From the NCBI RefSeq assembly GCF_000429685.1, contig NZ_AUCI01000010.1:98233-162232 (forward strand): a stretch of DNA of 64,000 bases, written 5' to 3'. Source of the stretch: Salibacterium aidingense DSM 18341 (GTDB lineage Bacteria > Bacillota > Bacilli > Bacillales > Marinococcaceae). A program made the translations under genes and the position numbers. Position 1 is the stretch's first letter; every line of letters starts with the position of its first letter. A model generated the notes under the pieces. It made no database searches and was not told the DNA's origin. It saw only the letters and a list, made by a program, of their open reading frames with translations. This document shows positions 27,980 through 37,372 of the stretch, in pieces.

Positions 27980-28753
27980 GTGAATATATATGTTCTGTTG
28001 AAAAGAACATTTGATACGGAAGAAAAGATTGTCATTGAAAACGGTTGTATTGTGGAAGACGATGTGGAATTTATTATTAATCCCTATGATGAATATGCTG
28101 TAGAGGAAGCTATCAACCTCCGGGATCTCCATGGCGGGGAAGTGACCATCGTAACAGCCGGAGGGGAAGAAGCCGGACAGCAGCTGCGGACAGCGCTTGC
28201 GATGGGGGCGGATAAAGCGGTGCTCATTGGTATGGAAGAGGTCACTGAAGAAGTGGATCATTATACCCTCAGCCGGGTGCTGTCAGCCTATCTGGAGGAT
28301 AAACAGCCGGATCTGATTCTAGCCGGTAATGTCGCTGTAGATGACGGGGCGGGCCAGACAGCTCCGAGAGTAGCGGAGGAGCTCGGAATCAACCAGCTGA
28401 CGACTATCACCAAAATAGCAATACAAGAAAACCACGTGAAAGTAGAGAGGGATGTGGAAGGGGACATAGAACATGCAGAAACCTCTCTGCCGCTTCTTGT
28501 GACCTGCCAGCAGGGATTGAATGAACCGCGTTACCCCTCTCTGCCGGGAATCATGAAAGCAAAGAAAAAGCCGCTCGACAGGGTGGAGCTGGCTGATCTG
28601 AACCTGGAGGAAGAAGAAGTGAAAGCTAAGACAAATTCTGTGTCCCGCTTTGTTCCGCCTGAAAAAGAGGCTGGAAAAATACTGGAGGGGGAGCTTTATG
28701 AACAAGTACAGGAGCTTGTTCATTTACTGAGAAACGAGGCAAAGGTTTTATAA
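27980..28753 (+). CDS. etfB: Electron transfer flavoprotein beta subunit
   Basis: 257 residues from a GTG after AGGAGGG. ETF-beta binds AMP and, with EtfA and FAD, carries electrons from acyl-CoA dehydrogenases to the quinone pool. Family features: N-terminal MNIYVLLKRTFDTEEKI, DEYAVEEAINLRD, the ADKAVLIG strand and the recognition-loop region LPLLVTCQQGLNEPRYPSLPGIMKAKKKPL. Fourteen bases before etfA, in the FadR-controlled operon. Confidence 0.96.
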   Translation: MNIYVLLKRTFDTEEKIVIENGCIVEDDVEFIINPYDEYAVEEAINLRDLHGGEVTIVTAGGEEAGQQLRTALAMGADKAVLIGMEEVTEEVDHYTLSRVLSAYLEDKQPDLILAGNVAVDDGAGQTAPRVAEELGINQLTTITKIAIQENHVKVERDVEGDIEHAETSLPLLVTCQQGLNEPRYPSLPGIMKAKKKPLDRVELADLNLEEEEVKAKTNSVSRFVPPEKEAGKILEGELYEQVQELVHLLRNEAKVL

Positions 28754-28767
28754 CGGAGGGGAGAAAA

Positions 28768-29739
28768 ATGGCAAACAAGGTGCTTGTACTGGGAGAAATT
28801 AAAGATGGGGAACTCCGGCATGTCTCTTTGGAAGCGGTAGCTGCTGCCAGCCAGATTGCGGATGGCGGGGAAATTGTCGGGGTGTTGTTTGGAAAGCAGG
28901 TCCAGGGTTGTGCTGAAACCATGATTCAGTTCGGGGCAGATCGTGTGCTTACCAGTGACCGGGAGGAGCTTTCGGTTTATACGACGGACGCCTGCAGGCA
29001 GGCAATGCTCCAGCTGTATGAACAGGAACAGCCGGAAGCTATGATCCTGCCGCACACTTCTTCCGGGAAGGATCTCGCACCACGCCTGGCTGCCAAACTC
29101 CAGACAGGACTTGTCTCCGATGTGGTGAACATTGAAATAAATAATGGGACCGCCGTGTTTACGCGTCCTATTTATTCCGGAAAAGCATTTGAAAAAGTCT
29201 CCATCAATGAAGAGCTGCTATTTGCGACGGTTCGTCCGAACAATCTGGAGACACTGGAAAAGGACATTTCCCGGACCGGGAGGATAGAGCCGGTGGATTT
29301 GGAAATAAAGGAGCTGCGGACTATTATTTCCGAAGTGGTTAAAAAAACGAGCGGAGGCGTAGACTTAGCTGAAGCTGATATTATTGTGGCCGGAGGCCGC
29401 GGTGTCAAAAGTGCCGAAGGGTTTCAACCCCTGGAAGAATTAGCGGAGGTGCTGGGCGGAGCCGTCGGTGCCTCCCGTGGGGCCTGCGACGCGGAATACT
29501 GTGATTATTCCCTGCAGATCGGCCAGACGGGAAAAGTCGTAACCCCTGATTTGTACATCGCTGCCGGCATTTCCGGGGCGATTCAGCATCTCGCCGGGAT
29601 GTCGAATGCCAAAGTCATTGTTGCCATAAATAAAGATCCGGAGGCACCGATTTTTGATACAGCTGATTACGGGATTGTCGGCGATTTATTTGAGGTTATT
29701 CCTCTATTAACAGAAGAGTGTAAAAAAGTGACCACCTGA
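28768..29739 (+). CDS. etfA: Electron transfer flavoprotein alpha subunit
   Basis: 323 residues, partner of EtfB. The C-terminal FAD-binding domain shows VAGGRGVKSAEGFQPLEELA, VGASRGACDAEYC, IGQTGKVVTPDLYIAAGISGAIQHLAGM and INKDPEAPIFDTADYGIVGDLFEV, all conserved. Start after GGAGGGG. Confidence 0.97.
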   Translation: MANKVLVLGEIKDGELRHVSLEAVAAASQIADGGEIVGVLFGKQVQGCAETMIQFGADRVLTSDREELSVYTTDACRQAMLQLYEQEQPEAMILPHTSSGKDLAPRLAAKLQTGLVSDVVNIEINNGTAVFTRPIYSGKAFEKVSINEELLFATVRPNNLETLEKDISRTGRIEPVDLEIKELRTIISEVVKKTSGGVDLAEADIIVAGGRGVKSAEGFQPLEELAEVLGGAVGASRGACDAEYCDYSLQIGQTGKVVTPDLYIAAGISGAIQHLAGMSNAKVIVAINKDPEAPIFDTADYGIVGDLFEVIPLLTEECKKVTT

Positions 29740-29746
29740 TTGTTGA

Positions 29747-29776
29747 AAAAATGGGCTTTGACAGAAGTCCATTTTT
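29747..29776 (+). terminator. Terminator after etfA
   Basis: Arms AAAAATGG (29747-29754) and CCATTTTT (29769-29776), with GGCTT/AAGTC extending the stem inwards through one wobble pair. Confidence 0.7.
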
Positions 29777-29897
29777 CATGTTTTTAAAAACGTGGAGTTG
29801 GGTAAATTAATTGAAGCAGTTTATTCGCAACGAATAAATCCGAATGCTATAATGACAAATAGATTCAGATTGTTAGCATTAAAGGAGGACAATTACA

Positions 29898-30215
29898 ATG
29901 GCAATAGTAAATGTATCAGATCAAAGCTTTGCAGAAGAAACCTCAGAAGGTGTCGTACTGGCCGATTTTTGGGCGACCTGGTGCGGTCCCTGCAAAATGA
30001 TCGCCCCAGTCCTGGAAGAAATCGATTCAGAGATGGGAGATCAAATCAAGATCGCGAAGCTCGACGTCGATGAAAATCAGGAAACCGCCGGTAAGTACGG
30101 TGTCATGAGTATCCCGACCCTGCTGATTTTCAAAGACGGGGAAGTCGTGGAACAAGTTGTAGGATTCCAGCCAAAAGAACAGCTGGAAGAACTGCTGAAT
30201 AAACATTTAGCTTAA
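29898..30215 (+). CDS. trxA: Thioredoxin
   Basis: 105 residues with the redox centre WCGPCK, the preceding VLADFWATW strand and the cis-proline motif SIPTLLIF. General cytosolic disulfide reductase. A TATAAT at 29848-29853 with a weak TTCGCA upstream is a plausible promoter. Start after AAAGGAGG. Confidence 0.97.
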   Translation: MAIVNVSDQSFAEETSEGVVLADFWATWCGPCKMIAPVLEEIDSEMGDQIKIAKLDVDENQETAGKYGVMSIPTLLIFKDGEVVEQVVGFQPKEQLEELLNKHLA

Positions 30216-30241
30216 AAAAAGCAAGGCGTTATATGGAGAAG

Positions 30242-30274
30242 AAAAAACTGCTGATCCCGCGTCAGCAGTTTTTT
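30242..30274 (+). terminator. Terminator after trxA
   Basis: Stem AAAAAACTGCTGA (30242-30254) / TCAGCAGTTTTTT (30262-30274) with a 7-nt loop. Confidence 0.92.
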
Positions 30275-30336
30275 CCTTGGGAAGAGAGCCCATGAACTGA
30301 TCAGCCTGCATGGCTGAAAAAGGAGGAAACCTCGTT

Positions 30337-30696
30337 TTGCCTGTACAAGTGAAACGAATTTATGAAGATGCGGAAACGGAAGACGGCCGCCGGGTCCTCG
30401 TAGATAAGGTCTGGCCACGCGGAATATCGAAAACGAAAGCAGCCCTGGACGACTGGGCGAAAGAAGTCACCCCAAGCCCCGGCCTCCGGAAATGGTTTAA
30501 TCATGAAAAAGAAAAGTTTGATACGTTTGCCGAATACTATAAAAAAGAATTACAATCAGACGAAGAGGCGCAAAAAAAGCTGGAGGAGCTTGCTGAAATG
30601 GCTGTTTCTGAGACAGTGACCCTCCTCTTTGCCGCCAAGGACGAAACGTACAATCATGCTGTCCTTCTGAAGCAGTGGGTGGAGGAAAAGAGGTGA
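30337..30696 (+). CDS. DUF488 family protein (YeaO-like)
   Basis: 119 residues from a TTG ten bases after AAAGGAGG. It shows the DUF488 signature [40 protein letters not shown] and [20 protein letters not shown]. Function is not established. Ends at the start of uvrC, whose ribosome site lies inside its last codons, so the two are probably co-transcribed. Confidence 0.9.
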   Translation: MPVQVKRIYEDAETEDGRRVLVDKVWPRGISKTKAALDDWAKEVTPSPGLRKWFNHEKEKFDTFAEYYKKELQSDEEAQKKLEELAEMAVSETVTLLFAAKDETYNHAVLLKQWVEEKR

Positions 30697-30701
30697 AGCC
30701 A

Positions 30702-32477
30702 TTGACCAATCTGAAAGAAAAATTGGCCGTGCTGCCCGCACAGCCAGGCTGCTATTTAATGAAAAACAAGCACGGCACCATTATTTATGTCGGCAAGGCA
30801 AAGGTGCTTAAAAACCGGGTGCGTTCGTACTTTACTGGCTCGCACGACGGCAAAACCCAGCAGCTCGTATCCGAAATCGAAAATTTTGAATATATTATTA
30901 CCTCCTCCAATATGGAAGCACTTATTCTGGAAATGAATTTAATTAAAAAACACGAACCAAAATATAATGTCATTTTAAAGGATGATAAGTCCTATCCTTA
31001 CCTGAAAATTACAAATGAAGAACATCCCCGGCTGATCACAACCCGGAAGGTAAAAAAAGACGGCGGACGTTATTTCGGACCGTATCCCAATGCCGGCGCC
31101 GCGAATGAAACAAAAAAGCTGCTGGACCGTCTTTATCCGCTCCGCAAGTGCCGGACACTGCCTGACCGTGTCTGCCTGTATTATCACATCGGCCAATGTT
31201 TGGCTCCTTGCGAATTCCCGGTGTCACAAGAGAAAAACAAACAGCTCGTTCAAGATATGGCGCGTTTTCTGAACAACGGTCACCAGCAGGTGAAAAAAGA
31301 GCTGCAGGAGAAAATGGAAGCGGCCTCTGAAGAACTGAATTTTGAACGGGCAAAAGAACTGCGTGATCAAATACAGCATATCGATGCGGTCATGGAAAAG
31401 CAGAAAATGACGATCAAGGATCAGCAGAACCGCGACGTATTTGCGTATGCCTACGATAAAGGCTGGATGTGCGTCCAGGTCTTTTTTGTCCGTCAGGGAA
31501 AACTAATCGAGCGTGATGTCTCTATTTTTCCATTTTACCAGGGCCCGGAGGAGGATTTTCTAACATTTCTTGGACAGTTTTACTTGAAAGAAGAGCACAT
31601 GAAACCACGAGAAATTCTGCTGCCGCAGGAAGTCGATCAGGAGATGGCAGAACATCTTGTAGAGGTACACGTTCAGCAGCCAAAACGCGGCCAGAAACGC
31701 GAACTTGTCCGGCTCGCCGCACAAAATGCGGAACAGGCTCTATCAGAACGGTTTCAGCTGATCGAGCGTGATGAGGAACGTACCATCCGTGCAATAGAGG
31801 ATCTTGGTGAAAAAATGAACATTGACACTCCGTACCGCATTGAAGCTTTTGATAACTCCAATATTCAGGGAGCCGATCCAGTTTCAGCAATGGTCACTTT
31901 TCTTGATGGAAAACCGCATAAAAAGGATTATCGAAAATATAAGGTGAAAGACGTCGAAGGACCGGACGATTATGCCTCAATGAAAGAAGTGATCCGCCGC
32001 CGCTACGTACGTCTGCTGAAAGAAGAAGCAGAACTCCCGGATTTGATCTTGATCGACGGCGGCAAGGGGCAGCTCAGTGCGGCGAAAAGTGTACTTGAAG
32101 ATGAATTGGGACTTCTCGTTCCCGTGGCAGGGATGGCAAAAGATGATAAGCATAAAACATCCGAACTTATCATGGGCGAACCAGCGGAAGTGATTTCGCT
32201 CCAGCGTAACAGCCATGCATTTTATCTGCTGCAGCGCATCCAGGACGAAGTGCATCGGTTTGCGATTTCCTTTCACCGCCAGACCCGGAAAAAGAACATG
32301 TTCACCTCTGTGTTAGACGACGTCCCCGGGGTCGGCGAAAAACGGAAGCGCCAGCTGCTGCGCCACTTCGGCTCCGTCAAAAAAATGAGAGAAGCCTCAC
32401 TGGAGGATTTCCGAGGCATTTCCATCCCCGATAACGTTTCGCGGAAACTGATGAAACGCCTGCAGGAAACCGAATGA
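30702..32477 (+). CDS. uvrC: UvrABC system protein C
   Basis: About 591 residues. N-terminal GIY-YIG nuclease ([12 protein letters not shown] ... [20 protein letters not shown]) makes the 3' incision; a central cysteine cluster and a UVR domain ([17 protein letters not shown]) contact UvrB; the RNase H-like domain with [12 protein letters not shown] and [10 protein letters not shown] makes the 5' incision; C-terminal helix-hairpin-helix domain ([20 protein letters not shown]). TTG 30702 after GAGGTGA aligns best with known UvrC N-termini; a GTG at 30693 is an alternative. Confidence 0.95.
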   Translation: MTNLKEKLAVLPAQPGCYLMKNKHGTIIYVGKAKVLKNRVRSYFTGSHDGKTQQLVSEIENFEYIITSSNMEALILEMNLIKKHEPKYNVILKDDKSYPYLKITNEEHPRLITTRKVKKDGGRYFGPYPNAGAANETKKLLDRLYPLRKCRTLPDRVCLYYHIGQCLAPCEFPVSQEKNKQLVQDMARFLNNGHQQVKKELQEKMEAASEELNFERAKELRDQIQHIDAVMEKQKMTIKDQQNRDVFAYAYDKGWMCVQVFFVRQGKLIERDVSIFPFYQGPEEDFLTFLGQFYLKEEHMKPREILLPQEVDQEMAEHLVEVHVQQPKRGQKRELVRLAAQNAEQALSERFQLIERDEERTIRAIEDLGEKMNIDTPYRIEAFDNSNIQGADPVSAMVTFLDGKPHKKDYRKYKVKDVEGPDDYASMKEVIRRRYVRLLKEEAELPDLILIDGGKGQLSAAKSVLEDELGLLVPVAGMAKDDKHKTSELIMGEPAEVISLQRNSHAFYLLQRIQDEVHRFAISFHRQTRKKNMFTSVLDDVPGVGEKRKRQLLRHFGSVKKMREASLEDFRGISIPDNVSRKLMKRLQETE

Positions 32478-32484
32478 AAGGAGT

Positions 32485-32633
32485 CTGGGACAAAACTGGA
32501 AGCGATCGTACAGCGGTATACTTCGTTTTAAGAGGGCAGATGCCGCATGAAAAATCCGAACGATGCCAAATTCTAATGGAAAATGTAAGATAATCGTTCG
32601 GATTTTTATCTGACCTATATGATTTTGTCCCAG
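32485..32633. repeat. Two-stem palindromic element, copy C of the CCGAACGAT repeat
   Basis: An outer stem CTGGGACAAAA (32485-32495) / TTTTGTCCCAG (32623-32633) encloses an inner stem AAAAATCCGAACGAT (32550-32564) / ATCGTTCGGATTTTT (32593-32607). It lies directly after uvrC and may act as its terminator. Confidence 0.85.
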
Positions 32634-32661
32634 CCTTTCCTGTGATAAAGAAAATGTAACC

Positions 32662-32703
32662 GAGGCATTCGCTGCAGGCGGCGCCGCCTGCAGCGAATGC
32701 CTC
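32662..32703. repeat. Perfect 42-nt palindrome
   Basis: The left half GAGGCATTCGCTGCAGGCGGC-type arm (32662-32682) is the exact reverse complement of the right half (32683-32703), with no loop bases. ATGTAAC occurs as a direct repeat on both sides (32654-32660 and 32707-32713). The rest of 32704-32997 holds no recognised gene. Confidence 0.9.
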
Positions 32704-32997
32704 AACATGTAACGCACTTTTTTCAGCCGCCTGTTTAAACAATCCGTCGGCGTCTCCCCACAGAAGTTTCAAAACCAAAGTGCTTTTTTGCAGGCTGGAT
32801 TAGAAAAATAATCACCTACATACATAATAGGATAAAGATGGCTAAGAGGCGTAACAGGGAAATGGAAGATAAGGTTATTGTTGTTATTCCAGAAATTTGG
32901 AAACAGTTGAATCTTCCCTAAAAGGAATTGATTGTGTTTTTCAGGGTGTTCCTATAAATTAAAGGAGAAGGGGATAGAGATAGGGAAGGAGAAACAA

Positions 32998-33669
32998 TTG
33001 GAACCTCTATGGAAAAAAGCGGCATCTTCCCTGTCCCGCATCACTATTTATTCTAATCCAAACAATGAGCCGGTAACCATATATGGTGAATCGGAGGGTT
33101 TGAGGTGTATAGGAGTGGGAACCGATGCTGCCGTGTTTCAGCATTGCAGTGCACCGGCATATGCATTTAAGCTCTATGCTAGGGACAAAGTTTTCAAGGT
33201 TCAAGAAGAAGAAAAAATCTATGGTATGTTAGGAGACTTTCCTTTCTTTTCTACCTGTTTTGCGTCCGGGAGGGACTACCTTGTTCTCTCTTATGAGGAA
33301 GGGACGACGTTGTTTGATTGTCTGCTCCAGGGCATTCATATTCCAGAACAAGTCATAGCGGATGTGGAGGAAGCCCGACAGTTTGTCTATGAAAAAGGGC
33401 TGAATCCCCGCGATCTCCATCTTAAGAATATTTTGCTGCAGCACGGCCGGGCGAAAATTCTGGACGTTTCAGAATATGGGATTCCGTATGTTGACGTACG
33501 ATGGGAGCATTTAAAAAAGGCATATGAAACCCATTATTCTCTTCTTGACGGCCGGGCAGTACCGTTTTGGTTAGTAGAAACAGTCCGGAAATGGTACAAT
33601 CACAGTCAGTTTTCCTCATATGATGAATTTATGAGAATGGTATTGAAGTATATAACGTTTAGAAGATAA
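32998..33669 (+). CDS. Protein-kinase-fold protein (YrzF-like)
   Basis: 223 residues from a TTG eight bases after GGAAGGAG (an upstream in-frame ATG at 32932 lacks a site). Kinase-like features: glycine-loop substitute CIGVGTDAAVF, a Lys in YAFKLYARD, catalytic loop GLNPRDLHLKNILL (Asp and Asn present) and a DFG-like ILDVSEYG in which Phe-Gly is replaced. It resembles the small atypical Ser/Thr or aminoglycoside-type kinases of bacilli; substrate unknown. The gene is not part of the B. subtilis order here. Confidence 0.75.
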   Translation: MEPLWKKAASSLSRITIYSNPNNEPVTIYGESEGLRCIGVGTDAAVFQHCSAPAYAFKLYARDKVFKVQEEEKIYGMLGDFPFFSTCFASGRDYLVLSYEEGTTLFDCLLQGIHIPEQVIADVEEARQFVYEKGLNPRDLHLKNILLQHGRAKILDVSEYGIPYVDVRWEHLKKAYETHYSLLDGRAVPFWLVETVRKWYNHSQFSSYDEFMRMVLKYITFRR

Positions 33670-33710
33670 AGTGGCCTGGAAAATCATAAAAGAATGGAAT
33701 ACTGGACGGA

Positions 33711-33740
33711 AGCAGCCCGCCATTTTTTCGGGCTGTTTTC
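33711..33740 (+). terminator. Terminator after the kinase-like gene
   Basis: Stem CAGCCCG / CGGGCTG with a T-rich loop, followed by TTTTCTT. Confidence 0.75.
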
Positions 33741-33848
33741 TTATTATCTTTATACATAGGAAATTAGGCGGGAGGTCCTCCTTTTATTACGAGACCATGC
33801 AGGAAACGGGGACGGAGGCCGGCATATCTGACGATGGGAGGGGAGGAC

Positions 33849-34154
33849 ATGTATAACGATAGTAAAAGAACAAACGGACTCAAACTATGGACGATTTTAA
33901 TAGGTCTGGCTTTTGCGGCACAACTTTTTCTTGGGGCTTTGTTTGTTTTTGATCAATCACACGGGATAGCAGATAAATATCTTCCAATAGTAATCCATTC
34001 TGTTTCCGTTTACGGCATAATCATTTACCTTCTTACTATGATTTATCAGCCAGGTGGTAAAAAATTGTTCTTATTCTTCCTGGAGTTGATGCTTATCATT
34101 AGTTTGAGTATCTTGTTTTTGTTCATCGCAGGTCAGTTTGTAACCTCCATGTAA
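33849..34154 (+). CDS. Small three-helix membrane protein, unknown
   Basis: 101 residues from ATG 33849 after GGGAGGGGAGGA. Three hydrophobic segments (LWTILIGLAFAAQLFLGALF, IVIHSVSVYGIIIYLLTMIY, LFLFFLELMLIISLSILFLF). No family recognised. It lies in the accessory block between the kinase-like and DUF2339 genes. Confidence 0.7.
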   Translation: MYNDSKRTNGLKLWTILIGLAFAAQLFLGALFVFDQSHGIADKYLPIVIHSVSVYGIIIYLLTMIYQPGGKKLFLFFLELMLIISLSILFLFIAGQFVTSM

Positions 34155-34302
34155 AGAAAATGCGACTGTTCTCAGCCCTTGGTTAGTTGAAAAGATAGGC
34201 TTGAATGTAAAATTTAGTGTGAAATAGTAAAAAGTGCTCACCTGTCTCCTTATCCTTTAGTATAATGGCAGATATTGGATCACTGGAGCAGGAGGGGGAA
34301 AA

Positions 34303-36807
34303 TTGGAAAATCTCAAGCAGCGGTTGGATCATATTTACACGGAACAGGAAAGACTGACGGAGGAATTGGAAGACGTAGTAAAGACATATGAGGCGGCTGA
34401 TGTTTATCAGGAAATTAAATCACTCCGACGGGATAACGAAACATACCGTGAAAAGCTGCAGGTTTTAAGGGAAAACTACCATCATCTCGAGCAGGAAAAC
34501 CAACGTCTTCGACATGCGCTCCAGGAACAGATTTTCGATGAAAAAATGAATTTGTTGAAAGTTTCAAAGAAAAAGATACATACCTACTTTGGTAACGCGG
34601 AGAAAGAAGAACGTGATCAACTGACCAGTATGGAGGAAAATGCTAAATCGGAAATAACAAAGCTGAAGGACCGCTCCATTCATGCTTTGCAAAAGGATAA
34701 ACAGGCGATTGATGCCAAATTACATGAGCTTTCTATGGAAGTAGAGGAAGCGGTCCAGAAAAAACGCAGACGTCAGGCTGAAGAAGAACAGAATGCGCTG
34801 CATGTATTCTCAGAGCAGTACAATCAACTTGCGGAGGAAGACGTAAGTGAAGGCGTTATGCAAAAACGAATGAAACAGAACCAGGTGGAAATGAAGATCG
34901 GCCTCAGCTGGATCAATAAGCTTGGGATTCTTTTGATTCTGCTGGGAGTAGCTGCGGCATTCCGGTACTCCTACACGACATGGTTCAATGACGAGCTGAA
35001 AGGCGCTATGTTTTCCGTGATCGGTCTTCTTATGCTGGCAGGAGGAGGGTGGTTCCACAGGAAAGGGAAGCAGACGTTTGCGCTTGGTCTGCTCGGAGGT
35101 GGAACTGCTGTCTTATATGGTTCGATTTTTTTCAGTTATTTTTTACTGGAAATTATCGGACTAAGCCCGGCGCTGCTTCTATCATTGGCTGTCACCGCAG
35201 GAACCGTGGTACTGGCCCTCTATTATGAGTCCAGAACGGTTTGTACATTTGGGCTGGCAGGCGGCTATATTCCGTTTTACTTGTACTTATTTTCGTTTGG
35301 ACTTGATGAAACTGCGGTTTACGCTGCGATGGCGTACTTTCTCATACTGAACGGCTCAGTGCTGTGGATTTCATTTCAGAAGCAGTGGAGTGTCGTTCAT
35401 CATATCAGCTTTTGGCTTAACATCCCATCGTTTTTCATCCTGATACTTTTGTCGCCGGGAAGCGGAATGAGCCTGGGTTATACAGGACTCACATTTCTAC
35501 TTTATCTTGGACTTACCATCGGCTATCCGTTGACGTATAAAACGGCGGTGAAGTGGGCGGATGTGACACTGCTTGCCTTCAACACCGTCGTCAGCTGCAC
35601 CGTGATTTATTATCTGTTTTACGTCTTGGGCTGGGAGAATTATACGGGGCTGCTGGCTGCAGCATTCGGCGCCGTGTATTTCGGTCTTGGACGATTTGTC
35701 GAGAATAGGATGAACGAGGAGAAGCAGACGATGGTGCTGTTTTATGGCACCTCGATTACGTTTGCCATACTGATGGTGCCGTTTCAGTTCGGCGTGGAAT
35801 GGGGCATACTCGGCTGGTTAGTGGAAAGTGTCGTCATGATGCTTTATGCCAGTCGATATCGACTGGCACTGCTTGAAAAGGCCGGCTGGGTGATCTTCGG
35901 ATTGACACTTGCGGCATTTTTACTGGAAGCGGCCCGGTACGCGAGCGGAGGGAGTCAGCCGTTCTTTCACATCAAGTATACTGCGGTAACCGCCGGCCTG
36001 CTGATTGTAATGTTCTACTATATTTATGATCAAACAAAAATGAATCGGACGATTCTGTTTCCCGGTTTCACTGATTTTATCGCTGGTGTGAAGTATGTCA
36101 CCCTTGTTCACGTCTGGATATATGCTGTTTATGAAAGCCTGTACTGGTTTAGTCAGCTGGTACCCGCGTCATTTGAACATTATTGGTTTTACCAATGGCT
36201 TGTGGCGGCGTTCCTTTCTGTCGGCATTGGATACAGCCTGAAAAAAACGCCCCTCCTGTACGACAAGATCACCGGCTGCATAAGTTTGTTTTTATACGCA
36301 GCGGGAGGCTTGGCCGCCTTTGTTGTGTTGGCAGCGATCCCTGCGCTTGGCGGAGATTCGGATACGGCTGTTGATTACACGGCGCTTGCGGTACTGATAG
36401 CCTGCCAGGTCATGATTTTTGCGACAGGGCGTGACCTGCTTCTCGCCTTTATCCGTGGGCGGTATAAAAATCCCGAGTGGTACCCGGCCGTATTAGCTGC
36501 TTACTTTATCGTGATTCAGGCGGCTTTTCTCCATGTGCAGCTGCAGCTCGACGGTGCCGGTTTTGTTATTAGTATGATTTATCTATTCACCGCGGTGGGC
36601 TATATCCTGTACGGGTTTAAAAGAAACTACGTTTATGTCCGCCGGATCGGTCTCGGTCTATCGCTGTTTGCGACTGGAAAGCTGTTTTTTGCGGATCTTG
36701 CCTTTTTGGGCGAGACGAGCGAAATCGCGGCCTATTTCTGCTTTGGTCTTATTTTGCTTGGCATTTCTTATCTATATCAAAAAGTGTCGAGCAGGCGGAA
36801 CGAATAA
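34303..36807 (+). CDS. DUF2339 large integral membrane protein
   Basis: 834 residues from a TTG after GGAGGGGG. The first ~190 residues are a charged coiled coil (LKQRLDHIYTEQERLTEELE and similar). From MKIGLSWINKLGILLILLGV onward there are some twenty hydrophobic helices, the layout of DUF2339. Function unknown. A terminator-like run follows only weakly, and yslB is convergent. Confidence 0.82.
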   Translation: MENLKQRLDHIYTEQERLTEELEDVVKTYEAADVYQEIKSLRRDNETYREKLQVLRENYHHLEQENQRLRHALQEQIFDEKMNLLKVSKKKIHTYFGNAEKEERDQLTSMEENAKSEITKLKDRSIHALQKDKQAIDAKLHELSMEVEEAVQKKRRRQAEEEQNALHVFSEQYNQLAEEDVSEGVMQKRMKQNQVEMKIGLSWINKLGILLILLGVAAAFRYSYTTWFNDELKGAMFSVIGLLMLAGGGWFHRKGKQTFALGLLGGGTAVLYGSIFFSYFLLEIIGLSPALLLSLAVTAGTVVLALYYESRTVCTFGLAGGYIPFYLYLFSFGLDETAVYAAMAYFLILNGSVLWISFQKQWSVVHHISFWLNIPSFFILILLSPGSGMSLGYTGLTFLLYLGLTIGYPLTYKTAVKWADVTLLAFNTVVSCTVIYYLFYVLGWENYTGLLAAAFGAVYFGLGRFVENRMNEEKQTMVLFYGTSITFAILMVPFQFGVEWGILGWLVESVVMMLYASRYRLALLEKAGWVIFGLTLAAFLLEAARYASGGSQPFFHIKYTAVTAGLLIVMFYYIYDQTKMNRTILFPGFTDFIAGVKYVTLVHVWIYAVYESLYWFSQLVPASFEHYWFYQWLVAAFLSVGIGYSLKKTPLLYDKITGCISLFLYAAGGLAAFVVLAAIPALGGDSDTAVDYTALAVLIACQVMIFATGRDLLLAFIRGRYKNPEWYPAVLAAYFIVIQAAFLHVQLQLDGAGFVISMIYLFTAVGYILYGFKRNYVYVRRIGLGLSLFATGKLFFADLAFLGETSEIAAYFCFGLILLGISYLYQKVSSRRNE

Positions 36808-36896
36808 AAAAGGTAGTCTGTCCTCACCCATCTGCCTGCTGGGAGGAAGAATGACGGGGGGGCATTCATTTCACCGGAACAGGCAGCCGTTTTCCT

Positions 36897-37256
36897 TTAA
36901 TCCCACTGCACCTGAAAGACAACCCGTTTTCGCTTTTCTGTAATGTAGGTTTCGGCTGTCTTTCCTTTCAGCCGTTCGATCTGCTCGGCGAGAAATCCAG
37001 CTTCAAGATGGCGGTCAAGCGGCTTCTCTTCACGGGCCACGTCCATCTCAAACTGCATTTCTTTCCTCTTTTCACTGTTCAGGGCCAAATTCCCCCATCC
37101 GGCTTTCTCAAAAAAAGAAGAAATGTCCTCCAGGGTTTCCGCCGGGTAGGTGCGGGCAATCCGTTTTCCGCCCCAGTAAAGAATATCAGCCTCTTCTGTC
37201 CCGAGCAGGGCAGGAAGCAATGTTTCCCGTAATAGTATGTAGTTAAAATCGTTCAT
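36897..37256 (-). CDS. yslB: DUF2507 family protein YslB
   Basis: 119 residues, ILYWGGKRIARTYPAETLEDISSFFEKAGWGNL, with an acidic/hydrophobic alpha-beta profile and homology to the YslB/DUF2507 family (V4R-like fold). Found upstream of sdhCAB in B. subtilis, but there is a potassium channel gene in between here. Function unknown. Confidence 0.85.
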   Translation of the reverse strand: MNDFNYILLRETLLPALLGTEEADILYWGGKRIARTYPAETLEDISSFFEKAGWGNLALNSEKRKEMQFEMDVAREEKPLDRHLEAGFLAEQIERLKGKTAETYITEKRKRVVFQVQWD

Positions 37257-37372
37257 CTTTATCCGTCCTTTCCGCCTATCGTAATTATACCGTTAAAATC
37301 TGGAGATCGCTATAGATAACGCAGGGTAGACATGATATACTGTAGCCCGAGTTCTCGACGGAGGGTACAGCT

